The notes: a model not told the origin generated them from the sequence alone. A stretch of DNA of 64,000 nt from Vicugna pacos (GCF_048564905.1 NC_133015.1:7356501-7420500); one strand, 5' to 3'; counted from the first letter of the stretch, positions 31,330 through 44,599 are shown. Numbers and translations: made by a program.

Positions 31330-34300
31330 TTTTTTACTCTGACTCCTTCTGGCTTGTTTTGCTCTAGACGTGCTTTGCATATCCAGCTTAAAGCCAGGTA
31401 CTCCTTAAGGAAATCCCACTTTGAATCAGCTCCAAAAGAAAATCCAAGTAAGTAGACAGAGCACGGATCTGCTTCTTGTCAGGTATCTAACGCAGTAAAA
31501 TATTCCAGATAAGAACAAGGTCAGGGAGCCACAAAGCTCAAGGCACACCCTGAACACCAAGTTCTAAATCCTTCAATGAATCCCGCCACAAGGAACTGAC
31601 AATAACCAGCATCCATCAATGGAAGGTTGTTTTGTTTTGGGTAATACGATTATTTTTCATTAAAGGACTTATAAAAATGGAGTTATTTTATGAACCTTGT
31701 CTTTTTCCTTAAAGCAGTTTGATTCTTACACAACATGACTGCCATGGCTAACCATTAAAATGTTTCAGGTGTCTAAATAACCCTCTGTAACTATGTGCTT
31801 GCTAAACTAACTGGCCCAGAGGGTAGCCAGAGGGCAAATGAGACATTGCAAAAGTTGCAACAATAAAAAGTGATCAGTTTCAAAATAAGACAGACGGCAT
31901 GATGGCTCATCTCTGTGGAAGATCCATCCATTTCCTTACTTATGCAGGTCTTCTTCTTGTCCACTCTTATGTATTATTGGGCATCACTTTTGTCATTAGC
32001 TCTTGGCAACAGATTGCTGAAAGCTGTAGTTTTGGCTAACCGTTTCATGCCTCACATGGGCAGTGCTCAAAGTGTCCCAAGTCTAAAAACACAAGACCTA
32101 CAGGGGCATCTTGAAATAGAGTGGGAGGATACTTGCAAAGCTACGCCAGTAAATACAGAATCAGAGTGAAAACACTGAGCTTAACAAGCCACACGGCCTC
32201 AGAACAACTGTCTTAGCAACCCCAACCTCCTTAAGCCCATCTCCAAGCAAATTGCCACTCCTAATATGCATTATATTACAAGCAGTCTGTTCATAATATG
32301 AACAGTCCCCAACACACAGCCAAATGCATAAAGGGTATCTTTGCCCTCTAGAACTTGCAAAAACAAAAAAACCCCTCCAGATCTCCAGGTCAGATTTTTC
32401 CACTGGAAGAATTTCTTTTCTTGAAGATTCTACTTCCCGTTTTTCCATCCCATGTGCTATTCTGCAATTGATTAACACCATTTGATCATTTCTTTTCATT
32501 TATTTTTTCCCCACCAGAATTAATGATTTTTCAAATCAAATATACAAAATATTTTGCTTCTGAGCTAGTCATCCTGATGGGTCGGGCGCATTGCTTCCTT
32601 TTGCCTGAATTAACTTTTAAGGAGAGCTATCAGAATTTAATAACCGACCTAAAACCAACTGAAGGAACTTTCCTATCTTTGGTCTGCTTAAGTTGGTGGT
32701 GGGAAGGGCTACTCTGTTCCTTCAGAGGCATTCACAGCACTGCAAAATCAGCAGCCAGGGCTTCTGTGCCCTCCTTTAAAGGAGCCAAGGGGCAGGATGG
32801 ATACTTTCTGCTTATCCACTCATAGACACTCTGGGCACCTTTTGTTCACCTGCTCACTCCTTCCTTGACCAGACTTAAAGATATAAATTCAATAGCGTGT
32901 AGTGAAAGGTTTGTTTTACTCTCCCACACGTTCTCCCCGGGCTGTCTTGCCCCTTGTGTTCCTGAATTTCTCCTTTCACAGCAATAGTTTCTCAAGTAAG
33001 TGACTCACTGTTAATCATGGAAAACCAATTTGAAATCCATTCATTGTGACTGAACCACATTCTGTTTGTTTAGATTGGTTAATTGCTGTAATTTCATATA
33101 GCACCTGGGAGTTGAGTGGATGTTACAATGGAGGGTAGCCATGATCTTGGTTTGGGTCTATTTGAGTAGATGAGATAAAGAATATCTGTGGCACAAATCT
33201 CAAATCTTGTCACCTGACAGCCTCAAAATATGTAGTTAATATCTTGGGACAAAGTTGGGGTTCCTAATGGTCTTTCTGCCCTGATAGGTTAGCAGACTGA
33301 ACACGCCGTTTTTTCAATAGTGCAAGATACAGTTTTTATGGGTCCTGGTTAGCCTGGGACAGGTCTGAGTGATGCTGTTGTCCTGGTGTCATTACGAACA
33401 GTGCTCTCTTTCTCTCCAAGTATCTCAGAGTGAATGATGGTGGATGAAGAGTTGTGGAGTTTCATTCTTACGTGTCAGGCAATTCCAAAGCCTAAGTTTC
33501 AAGGATGACATTATCATGGGACTCTAGTATCATCTAATGTAAAACCTGAAGTTTGCCTCACAGAGGGCAAGAAAGGCTGTGGGACATAGTCCAGTTTTCC
33601 CTCCTTACATCACACCGATACATCATGCGTGGACTGCTCTGCTTACCCACAAACAAAAGGTGAACAGGGCTGTCCACACATGACAGAGTCCTCAGATTCA
33701 AGTCAACCTGCCTTTCCAGACCACCTACCAATTATGTGGGACAGAATGCAGTCCTTCTCTCCTAGGAGTTTGTCACTTAAAGCTTACACCAGCCAAGGAA
33801 CTACAGGGTTTTTGTTTTTGTTTTTTCATTTAACCAATATTTGCTAAAATTTTTCTGTTTCAGTTCCATACATTCTGAAAACTCTCTGGTATTAATAGTC
33901 TTTGAAAATATCAGATAAATTCATTTTATCTTTATAACATTAAGTGAATTTTCCAAGAACATACCACAGAGTCTTTTTTTTTTTTTTTGAGGGAGGAGGG
34001 TGGCTTCTGTAGCTCTAACGGTTTTCAGCTGTTTCTGCCAACTTTGAATGTTTGATTGTTCATTTCTTTCAACAGGTCACCTCTCCAGCAAGAATAAGGT
34101 CAGTACACGGTCTGAATGCATCCTATTCAAAATCAACGTGCCAAATGCCACAAAAGCGCCCGAAGGAAGCCTCACTCCGATTAGAAAGCTCTTGTCTGAG
34201 ACATACCGGGTCAGAGGTCATGAAGCAATACACATCACTACCCGACTCCACCTGTGTTTTACAGTAAGTTCATCACTGTGAACCTGGGACTAAAATGACA

Positions 34301-36155
34301 CTTGGCTGTCTCTAAGGTTGTGTTGTGTGCTGAGACATGCAACCTACCTGATAAAATCTGCCAGTAGTCAAGTCACAACAGGGATTCTCCACCACCTCAG
34401 CCAGGCTGCATAAGGACCAGAAAATCCTGCTGTGTTCCATTCCTTGTGTCATTGACAGTATCTTTTGAGAGAAGAGACTCAGAAGCAAGGCTTAAAGATC
34501 TTACCACACATCCTCCGATACTTTTGTCTCTCAGTGGGAATGATACGTGGTTTTCAGGGGAAGAAGATGGCTCTGTTATGACAAGTTTTACTGTATTTTT
34601 GCACCGTATAAAATATTATCACTTCTGCAGCTATATTGTCATACAGAGTAACAGAAACTCCAGTCAGTCAAGAAAGACAGGAAGAGGTAAATAATGGAAT
34701 CCTCCAAGAAGCCACAGACCCAAACCAGTGTCGCCACCAACCCATGAAACTGAAATAGATCCTGGAACTCCCTTCTCGTCTACTATTCTAGAGTAGGGCC
34801 AGTTTCTGAAGACAGGAAAAGATGTCATTACTCATGCCTCTTTGAATGTTACTTTATGTCACTCACTATACGAAAAAAATTTTTTTTCTAATTGACTAAC
34901 TTTCCACTGTACTGTATTTTGGGTTTTGGTAGACATAATCATTTCTGAGACATATTTACAGAAACAGAAGTTTGGCTTCATTATGGAACAGAAAATCATA
35001 ACTGCCTAATAATTCATTTGAAAGCAGGTGGGGATATAAGTCACAACTGGAAACAAAATAAAAATCACTTCAGAATTCAGCAAACCTTTCACTGATCACC
35101 TTCCGGTAACCATGAATAGAGACACTAAGTCTTGTGAAGAATGTGACGGGTTTCCTCTTGCTTTCATCTTTACTCAGCTGGTGGCAACTGTCCCTCATTT
35201 TGTAGGACAAGACTCCAGTTTCTTCTTCACTACTTACCGCCCTGGAGGCAAGGAGGAGAGATTCTCTTTGAAGGCTGCAAGTTTAACTTGCTTGTTCAGT
35301 TTCTCTTTACTATCAGCAAAAGGGAAAAATTATGGACACATGTCTATTACTTACAAAAAGAATATCATTCTCTCTTCTTCTCCACATTCTCACCGAACGT
35401 TCCAAAGACAAGTGAAAGTAATAGATCTGTTTTATTTTGCAAACATATTTCTGGGATTGTCTTTGGCATCCAGGATTATCTAAGGTAAATGACCATCTCT
35501 CAGAGCTTTTCTCTTAACTCAGTAAAAAGTAGTTTACAAGAATTTCTGAAATAAGATTATTGGGATTTGTAAGGAACTTTCATAAAAGGATTTGACCTAC
35601 TTAAAAGAAACAGGTTAGGAGTTTCAGGCACCTGCTGTCAGTTCAGTTAACGCTGCCTTTTAGAGTGGTGCATTGCAGAAGTTCTGGCATCTTTAGAACT
35701 TCTATCCAAATGCTATAACCATAAGATACCTTAGGGAGACGTCAGTGTTCATTTTTGCTGTAAATGACCACAGCACAGTGTCCAGGTTTAATATGCCTCC
35801 AACCTTCTGAATGGTATCCTTTGATACTGAGCTCTTCAGACCAAAAAATCAACAATATAAAGATAGTTTTGCAGTGGTTACTCACACATGAGATCATCAC
35901 ACTGGTGCCCTGCCATACATTATTTCTTTGTCTCAGTTCACAGCATATTTCAGAAAACAATTCCAGCTACAGTGCTAACACTTGCAGTAATGACAGGAGT
36001 CCAGGAAGACAGCTGAGTCATCCTGGGTGGAATAAATAAAATCTCTGTGCTGGCTTGGACTGAGGAGATGCTTCTCTGAGCTCCCAACCGCATTAACCAA
36101 CATCAAAAATCAAGACTAAACTGAGATTAAACTGAAATGAAGACTAAACTGAGAT
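31330..36155. other. Repeat-poor block, no gene recognised
   Basis: 4.8 kb with no repeat I can name with confidence except poly-T at 33975-33989. It lies 4-9 kb upstream of the FABP5 promoter. Open frames up to 123 codons (35112-35483) lack domains and codon support. Confidence 0.4.
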
Positions 36156-36159
36156 TGTG

Positions 36160-36690
36160 AATTAGTACAACCGCTTCGGGAATCTGGGATTCTCTACTAC
36201 AGCTGAACATTTACACCAAGAGACATACAAAAATGTTCGTGGTAATGTTGTATGTAATGGTCCCCAGAATGGAAAGAACTCAAATGTTCAAACAGGAGAA
36301 TGGATTTGTTAGTGTGGTTTATTCATACAATGGAACAGCATTCAGCAGGGAAAATGAAAGATTTATGGCTACTTGTAACCACTTGGACAAATTCCATACA
36401 TAATGTTGAATGAAAGAACCACACAGAGATTAAAAACATGAATATTCTGCTTATTAAAAAATTCAAAAATAGGTAAACTAATCTATGATGTTAGAAGCCA
36501 AGACAATGATTCCTTTTGGGAAGGAGAGAAGGAGTAGCCAGTGGGTAGGGAATGGGGGGCTTCAGGGTGCTGGCCAAGCTTTTTACCTGGAAGATGATTA
36601 GATGGGTGCTTTGTGTTGTGATAGTTCACCAAGCTGTACACATAGGATTTGTGCTTTCTTCTCTTCCTGGTGTTGGGCTTTAATTGCAAA
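36160..36690 (+). mobile_element. Old L1M 3' region, sense
   Basis: CAATGGAACAGCATTCAGCAG, CATACATAATGTTGAATGAAAGAA, AAACTAATCTATGATGTTAGAAG and TTCACCAAGCTGTACACATAGG follow an L1M 3' end in order. Confidence 0.65.
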
Positions 36691-36736
36691 TGTTTACTGT
36701 TAAAAAGAAAATATGAATGTTAGTGAAAGAACTGGA

Positions 36737-36925
36737 GGGGGAGGGTATAGCTCAGTGGTAGAGTGCATGCTCAGCATGCATGAGGTCTTGGGTTCAATCC
36801 CCGGTACTTCCATTAAAGAAAAAATAATTAAATAGACCTAATTACCTCCCCTACAAAACAAAACAAAAACCTAAAAGTAAATTTTAAAATAAAAATTAAA
36901 AACATTTTTTAAATAAAAATAAATT
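36737..36925 (+). mobile_element. Vic-1-type SINE (copy 5)
   Basis: GGTATAGCTCAGTGGTAGAG ... GGGTTCAATCCCCGGTACTTCC with a long A-rich tail. Flanks AAAGAACTGGA and AAAGAAGTTGGA suggest an imperfect duplication. Confidence 0.9.
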
Positions 36926-37234
36926 TAAAAAAGAAGTTGGAAATATCTTACATGTCTCAGGGGCAAAAACAGTAAGGGGTTCAATGAAATTCTACATCTG
37001 TTACTAATCCTGGCTTAGGAAAGAGTCCTCTTAGCATTTTAATTCATTACAGGGTATCTAACTTGAAAGTTTTTACTTCAGGGTTAACCTGACAGCTGGG
37101 TGCAGCCGGAGTTGGTTGAGTTCAGCAATTAGGGAAGTGGATTTTGAGGGGACCACACAATAACTTTAGATCTTCCACTTCACAAGGTCACACTAACAGC
37201 CACGAGTGTGATAAGAAATATCTGAAGGCCCCTT

Positions 37235-37560
37235 TTGGAGACTACGTGGTGGGGTGGAAAAAGGCTGGAATTTGGATCCAGAGGGAAGAGAGTTTGAATT
37301 TCAGCTCTGCCACATATTAGTTGTATGATCTTGAGCAAGTCACTTCCTCTGTTTTCTCATCTTTTTTGGGGGGGGGTGGTAATTAGGTTTACTTACTTAT
37401 ATATATATATTTTTAATGGAGGTGCTGGGGATTGAACCCAGGACCTTGTACATGCTAAGCACACACTCTACCACTGAGCTATACCCTCCCCCCTGTTGTC
37501 TCACCTTTAAAGGATCCTAATACCCATTTAAATGGGAACTATATTACGTATATATGGATA
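37235..37560 (+). repeat. MIR SINE, split by a Vic-1 insertion
   Basis: GTTTGAATTTCAGCTCTGCC, TTGTATGATCTTGAGCAAGTC and CACTTCCTCTGTTTTCTCATC before the insertion, CACCTTTAAAGGATCCTAATACCC after it: one MIR interrupted at 37365-37493. Confidence 0.7.
37365..37493 (-). mobile_element. Vic-1-type SINE (copy 6)
   Basis: Reversed tRNA-like head (GGGGATTGAACCCAGGACC ... CTGAGCTATACCCTCC). A 15-bp duplication, 13 of 15 matching: 37350-37364 and 37494-37508. Confidence 0.92.
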
Positions 37561-39569
37561 GATACCTCATGCGTAAATATAGCACATGTTATCCAGTGAA
37601 TGGGAACTATTATTATGAATAGAATTACCTAATCTATTTGCTAACCAAGTAAATACACTGAACAAATATAAAATATAAGTTTTGTTTTGTTCTCAAGGTT
37701 TTTAACCTCATCTTAAAATGTTCCAAAAGCACAGGCTTAGACCCCAGCAAATAACTGGTCTACCTCAAACTGTCCGTAGCTGACATTCTCTGTGGTCTCA
37801 AATACTTTCTTCAGGATCTATGTAACCGACATGCCCTGAAGACTTACTTAGTCTTACAATCTGACTAAGGTCCCCCGAATGAAGACCGCAGACTCCTGCA
37901 ATGACTTGTACTTGAACTTTTATCATGGGGTGCCTCTTAGGAAACGGGTAAAGTGGAGAAGAGGGCAGGACATGAACACTAGAGGGGCAGAAAGAGCATG
38001 ACTATTAACAGAAGGAAGGGCAGGGAAGGAAAAATGTAATTCCTGCATATCGATCTAATCCACTGAAAGGAACGCTTAGACTAGGAATTCAGTGCGTGGT
38101 ATGTTACAGGTGAGCCTGGACATCAACTGTACAACCAGCAATTTACAGTCTCAGCGTTCGCGTCTTAAAGCTCTAGTTTCTTATCTATAAAATGGATATA
38201 ATTAGAGCTTTCAATTTTTTCTTTGGGGAAAAATGGTTTAATTCTTTAATTGTTAAAAAATGATATTAGTCTCTGTTTGTGGTTTGTTTTTTACATCTTC
38301 AAAAAAATATATCGGTCTGAAACTAATTATGGGGGACGGAGATGTGGAATTATTACAGACCACTTTCCTTTCCATGAGCTTTAAGTATGTGGCAAATGAT
38401 GTCATGTGTCTTAGGGGCTTTGAATTCCATTCAAATCATGACCACAAATTTTCAAGATAAAACTTTAAGAGTTTATTCTGGTTCAGTAGCCAGAAAGGCA
38501 AAGAATTGCTCTTCTCTGACTCTGAAACTTCCTCCAAAAAATTTTTGACCTACAAGTTTTGGTTCTGACATAATTTAATTAAGCATGTGTGAGACTGCAG
38601 CGTTCCAGAGTCTGAAATTGATATAATTAAAGTAAAATGTGGACCTCTGATACCATTTTTTAATGTCACACTCCATCACTTCGGTTTAATATCAAATCAC
38701 AAGAGATATGTTTTATCTGTTAATTGCATTTTACATGCCCTTCATCATTGGCCTCAAAGCAATTAAATCTGAGAAAAATTTACTGAAGCCAGAAGTAAGG
38801 TCCAAAATAATCAAGTTCACTGAAGTTGCTTTCACTCAATGATGCCTTTAGCAGATGGATTACCTTTGTTTCATTCTACTATAGCTATTTCATTGTCGAA
38901 AATAGATTAAAAACTGAGAGATCTGCAGCAAGATTTTTATTTTCAGAATATTTGTGGAAACCTAACAAAAAGAAAGCTGCTTATTGCTCATACTGTATTA
39001 TAGAAATTATTATGCTTTACAGAAAGCATAAATTATTAACAAACACTAAAAATGAAATGAATAATTTGTCAATTTTGTTTATCCTTCATCTATGAGTTTT
39101 GTGAACCACAAAGCATTCTTAGTAGTTTTTTTGCCTCAGATATTCTCTGTAGACTGAGGGTTGATAGTTGATGCAAAGGACTTGAGAATCTGACTTCTAG
39201 TCAGTAAGAAATTTAACACATCATATTTTTGAATATTGGGTTGAATCATATGGAACTGCCATATTTGTAGTCTGAAAATGGTCAAATTCAGAAATTTCAT
39301 ATAATAACAACCAAGTAGATGATGAGTTTTGAACACAGGCATCTTGGTGTACCTGGAAACATCACAGGGGTCTTTCTCCATTAAATTGATGTGAATATCT
39401 ATTTCGGAACTATTGTCAAATCAAGGGCTCGACTGTTCTCTGTCTTTTCCATACCCACTTCCTCCTTCACCTCTAAGTAGATAGCTTCTACTCCATCAGC
39501 CCAATAGAACCTCTTCTGTCCAAAATCATTGATGATCATTCAGGCAACTGCCAAATCCAAACACTTCTC
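37561..39569. other. Repeat-poor block with homeodomain-type motifs
   Basis: No gene or named repeat apart from a possible MIR scrap near 38110-38210. 38560-38780 is rich in TAATTA/ATTA core motifs (see findings). Short open frames have no domains. Confidence 0.45.
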
Positions 39570-39785
39570 TATAGCACATATCATGGTATATAATCTAAGA
39601 ATTTTATAAATATTAAATTATTTAATCCTCATAACAACTTTATGATGTATATACCATTATCATCTGTATTTTATAGATGAGGTAATTGAGGCCCAGAGAG
39701 GTTAAGTGATCTGACCAATGTCACACAGCTAGTAAGCAGCAGGGCTAGGATTCAAATCCAGGCACTCTGGCTCCAAAATCATTGC
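39570..39785 (+). repeat. MIR SINE
   Basis: TTAATCCTCATAACAACTTTATG, TTTTATAGATGAGGTAATTGAGG, CCAGAGAGGTTAAGTGATCTG and CACACAGCTAGTAAGCAGCAG: a well-kept MIR. Confidence 0.88.
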
Positions 39786-39859
39786 TGCTGACCCCACAAC
39801 CACAGTGAGCTGGATTTGTTAATCTCATTGGTCTCAGTCTGGAGCAGCCTCACCCCGTT

Positions 39860-41170
39860 TCCAGTGGATCCTTCTCTATCAGATCTTTCTTGACCTCAAT
39901 AAACTTGACACCTCTCTCTGTCTTTTGAACCCCCCTCTGTAATGAGTACAAACACACTTACACTTATTTCGTCTGTGTTTCCTGTTAGTATAACTTCCCT
40001 GATGTCCTCTCCTTTATTAGTTCCTGAAATTTTTTCTGATTCTAAATATTGAATGTTCCAAGGCTGAAGCCTTTGAGCTCTTTTTCCTCTCTGCTCACAC
40101 TCATTCCTTCAGTGATTTCATCCACTTCAGGTTGCCAACACCATCTGCACAAGTCAACTCCCACATCTATAGCTCCTGCTTAGAATTCTGTCCTGAACTC
40201 CAGACTCATGTATAAAACAGCATCCTCCTTGATTCCACTTGGTTATTTAGTGGGATCTCGCAGTTTACTTGTCCAAACAAAACTCTTGATCCTTGCTTCC
40301 TCCAACAAACTCCATCTCAGGTCTTTTCCAGCTCAGCCAGTGATAGCACCATGCTCCCCACAGCTCAGGGCAAAAAAAACGCTGGAGTCAGCTTTTACTC
40401 CCCTTTCTCTCTGACACCCTGCAATCAATTAATCACCAAGTCTTATTGGCTCTACTTTCAAAATATATTCAGAATGCAACCACTGGCTTCTGCCTCCACT
40501 ATTATTAACTTAGCCTGAGCCACCATCATGTCTTACCTGAATCAACCTTCTAACTGCTTCTGTTCTTGCCCCTTTAGTTTTTTTTCCCCCCAATGGAAAC
40601 CGAAGTGATACTATTAGATTATAAATTGGATAATGTCACTCCTTCACTAAAATCCTTCCAGCAGGTTCTCATCTCATGCTTAATGAAAGTCAAAGTCACT
40701 TTCACTGGTCCCTGGTGCCTCCCTGACCTCACCTCCTTCTACTCTACCCCTGCTAAGTTCGCTGCAGAAACACTGGCCTTCTTATCATTCTTCCAGTGCT
40801 CCAGGCATGTTCCCACCCCAGGGCCTTTGCACTTACTGTTCCAGCTGCTACTTGCTACTCTGCCTGGAACATTTGTTTCCTATAGCCTTGCTCCGTTACC
40901 TGCATCTGGTCTTTGTGCAAATGTTATTTTCTCAGTGAGGCCTTCCCTGGTCACACTATTTAAAACTAAAAGCCCCTAACTCTAACATTCCCTATCTTGC
41001 TCTCCAGCCTTACTTTTTCTCCATATCTCAATCTAATAGTATATATTTCACTTATTAATTTATTTTCCATCTCTCCCCACTAGGAGCTAAGTTTCATCAA
41101 AATTCACTATTCCAATCTTAGCACCAGGCAGTGCCTGTCACAGAATAAGTACTTCCCATATGTTGGCTAT
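39860..41170 (+). repeat. L2 LINE, sense, about 1.3 kb
   Basis: Follows the L2 ORF2 end and 3' region: CAATCAATTAATCACCAAGTC, TAATGTCACTCCTTCACTAAAATCC, CCCCAGGGCCTTTGCACTTAC, TCTGCCTGGAACATTTG, CAGTGAGGCCTTCCCTGGTC, TAGCACCAGGCAGTGCCTG. The 128-codon frame at 40593-40979 is decayed L2, not a gene. Confidence 0.8.
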
Positions 41171-41284
41171 TCTACAGCTCAGCCTGTGGCCCAGAGTAGA
41201 GAACATGTTGCAACTTGGATAAATGCTGTTGAGTGGATCAGTTCATTTGTGGTTGAATATGCGTTCTTCGTATCATATATCTAA

Positions 41285-41740
41285 GCTAGCGTAACATCTC
41301 TATAAAGATAACTCCAAGCTCTATTTCTAGTCCAAACCTCTCTTCCAAACCTTAAAGTTGCAGTATCAACAGCTACTTCTTTATCTCACCCTAGATGGTG
41401 TAGCATCTCCAACTCAGTCTAAAGTTAAACACATCTCTGACCTCTCACCACCCAAGCTCAGTTAGCTTTCTAATTTATTAGCACTCAAGACCTTATTATC
41501 CCTCAGTCAACAGTCATTTTTGTATCCACGGACTTCTATGTCCCTATATCCAAATAATTATCAAACCCTGAGAGTTTAGCTATACAGTGTTTCTCTAGTT
41601 TGTCTTCTGCTTTTATTCCCACCAATAACACCCTCATCAGACCCCAGTTATCTCTTTAGCCCATTGATCCAGTCAGCCAGTCAGTCCTCCACCTGTCCCG
41701 TCATCCATCAGCAAACATTTATTGAGTCCCCATTGCACTA
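41285..41740 (+). repeat. Second L2-like fragment
   Basis: CTCCAAGCTCTATTTCTAGTCC and CATCCATCAGCAAACATTTATTGAG suggest more old L2 or related sequence. Confidence 0.35.
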
Positions 41741-42932
41741 AGTATTTGGCCCATATTGTACAAAATGGGCCATAAAGTGGTTTCCTTGGTCAGGAAAAGT
41801 GTCACTTGGGAGGACGAATTGATACAGTATCTTTTGTCTCAACCCTTTTACTGTATTATTAACATGAGTTTATATTACTGGATAAGCAAAGCCAAGTCCT
41901 AAATCTGTGCCAGTCAAAACCCATTGAAATTTTCCTAATATTGTCCACTTGCCATCTGTGTGCTGGTCCTCCACCTCTGGGAATATCTTCTGTTGCATTT
42001 TGTAAACACTGTCTCTCCTGCTGACGAACTGGACAATTAGATTAACAGATCACACGTCTTCTAGTGCTATGGTAAGGGACATCATTCAGCTTAGTGCCAC
42101 GTAGCTTAGTTCCTCCTGTGACCACTCATGTCATGTACCCAAAAGGCCACTTCTAGGAAATTCACCAAAGCATCTATCTGTTAGTCTCAGCGCCTCTCTG
42201 CTCTTGGTGAAGGATCATATTCTATATGGTTAGATTTATTTACTTAAATGCTTCTGCCAACACCCGCTCTCCCCAGAAGCCTCTGTGTAATGAGAACAGT
42301 ATGTGTTTTTAGTAGTCTCCTGTACCGTCAACATTGTTTGAGTATATTAGGGAGTCTGTGAATGTTGAAAGTTACTGCATAGAACTGCTAGCAGGTTATA
42401 CTCAGTTCGATGTCTATCAGACAGCTGTTTTGGCATTAGGAAGAGCTGTATATAACACGGACAGTGGGAACTATACATCCAAACAGCAGCATTTTACTCA
42501 AGGATGGGTCAAGAGGTCGTTCTGTCTTTGATTCAGCCAATGAGGAGAAATTCCCAGGATCTTTAAGGATTAGAATTGTGACACCAGCTCCCTCTGATGA
42601 TCGCTTTAGAAATGACATGGCATTGAAACTACTCTGAGCAGCCACAGAAACAGACTTCCCTCAAAGTGAAATATTCATGAAACCAGAATAAACCAATGAA
42701 AACACGTTTGAAATTTTATTTACTTGAGACTGCCATCCTAAATGTACAAGGAAGAAATAAATAATACGGTCTTAAGTGACAATTTCATAGAGGATCTCCT
42801 TGCCTTTGATTATTACGATCAATAAATATACACTGTGTTAGGAGATCCATGTTAAGGGGTCTAACATAAACATATGACTTCAGGTTCTTTGAAGATAGCG
42901 GTTATTAGGTGTTTGCATAAGGAAAATTTAGA
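41741..42932. other. Intergenic, no gene recognised
   Basis: Nothing recognised. Confidence 0.4.
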
Positions 42933-43080
42933 CAAGTGGTTCACAAGCTTCGGTATGCATCAGAAATCACCTGCAGGGCTTGAGGAAACATGGATTGTTG
43001 GGTCCGACCCGTAGCAATTCTGAGTCGGCAAGTCTGCCTCGGAGCTGAAAGTGTGCATTTACTGTATTCTGAGAACCTCT
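42933..43080 (-). repeat. MER5A-like hAT element, reversed
   Basis: GTGGTTCACAAGCTTCGGTATGCATCAG, AATCACCTGCAGGGCTTGAG and TATTCTGAGAACCTC match MER5A in reverse. Confidence 0.65.
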
Positions 43081-43083
43081 TCT

Positions 43084-43256
43084 CTAGGTCATGCTGCTAA
43101 ATGTGATCTATGATTTGGCAGCATCAGCATCACCTGGGAGATTTGAGAGACACAGACTATCAGGCTCACCCCAGACCCACTGAATCAGAATCTTCATTCT
43201 CAGATGATCTCTAAATGATTTGTATGCACATTAGAATTTGAGAAGCACCGGCTCAG
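43084..43256. repeat. Second MER5A-like element
   Basis: GCAGCATCAGCATCACCTGGGAG, CACCCCAGACCCACTGAATCAG and ATTAGAATTTGAGAAGCACCG match MER5A, in the opposite sense to its left neighbour. Confidence 0.7.
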
Positions 43257-43470
43257 AGCAGGGGTGGCAAACTTTTTCAGTAAAGGGTTAGACAGTAAGC
43301 ATTTTAAGCTTTACCGGCTGTAGCGTTTATGCCGCTAATACTCAACTCTACCATCTTAGCACAAAAGCAGCCTCGGACTGAGAGTGTCTCTGACAATAAA
43401 ACTTTACTCACAGAAACAGGGAGCGGGTGGGGTTTGGTCCACTGGTCATAGTTCATTGACCTCTGGTTTA
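43257..43470. repeat. hAT-Charlie-type element
   Basis: CAGGGGTGGCAAACTTTTTC at the left end, then GTAAAGGGTTAGACAGTAAGC, CAATAAAACTTTACTCACAG and GGGTTTGGTCCAC, closing near GTTCATTGACCTCTGG. CAGGGGT is a hAT-Charlie terminal motif. Confidence 0.7.
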
Positions 43471-44599
43471 GTACATGTATGTGTGTCTGTGGGGTTTTTT
43501 TAAAGTAATTTTACCGTTTCTATTTCAGTGGTTCTAGGGTTGGACCTGCTATTTGTAGTTTTAACAAGCCCATAAGGAAATTTTGATTCATACGGTCGGG
43601 ACATCATTGTCTCTTTCAGCATCTAATTATTTTATTAGATACTTACAGTTTTCTTATAAGTAGCTCAGAGAAAGAAAAATGTAAAGCTCTGATTCATTAT
43701 TCCTTTCAACAACACCTTCCACTTTCTTCCAGATATTTCCCATGCAGGGTTGGGCTGGTATTAACTGTATGTATTTTTCCCCAACAGAGCAAACTGAGCA
43801 CCAGAAAGAAACTTGGCTCCTGGAAGAGTTGCCTCTAAACATATTTTCCCATAAGGAAGGAGGACAAACTCCACGCACATTTAAGCAGGAAACTCATTGC
43901 CGAAGGAAATTAGAGGCCCTGAGAAGTGTGCATCCTTCTCCTTTATTGCTTCTCTAATTTTTTCAAACCAAAACTCGACTGCTTGAGCTAAACTCTTCAG
44001 GGAATAGTTTCATGACTAAAGCCAAAAAAAAAAAAATAGTACCGTGCATTTACTTTCTCTCAATTCTCTATCAGGCAGGGAAAGGGAGAGAAAACAAAGC
44101 CAGCTGTGAAATGGACTAAATGTTTAGTTGTTTTTTTTTATAAAAGGAGATTTGAATTTACCTTTTCATCTCAGTAATCCCACCCCTTCTCACCGACTCT
44201 TTTTTCTCCCAAAGACACCAGCTCTAAAATAATTCTATGAACTTTTCTGCTGCCATTCTTCTTTTGCTTAAAAGGGTTCTAGGAAGCAATACATGAAAAG
44301 AAATTTAATTGTTAATGAACAGAGATGAAGATTATAAATCTTACGCTTTTAACATGTTTTTCAAAGACATGTTTTTCTCAAAGTATGTAAAAAGATGTTT
44401 AGATTTTTCTTAGCCATCTTCTTTCCAGCTGCCTTAAGGTGTAGCTTAAAATCGTGAGGTTCTTGGCAGTTAATTAAAAAAAATTTTTTCCTAATTATTT
44501 AAATAATTCTGTTCATCATTAAATTTCTTTAAATGTAGATAAATGACAAAACAAATCATGCATAAGACTCCTATTTAAAGATAGTCTCTACTGACTTTA
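43471..44599. other. Intergenic, no gene recognised
   Basis: Nothing recognised. Confidence 0.4.

Noticed and set aside
40593-40979. 128-codon plus frame as a gene
   Set aside because: It lies within a recognisable L2 3' region.
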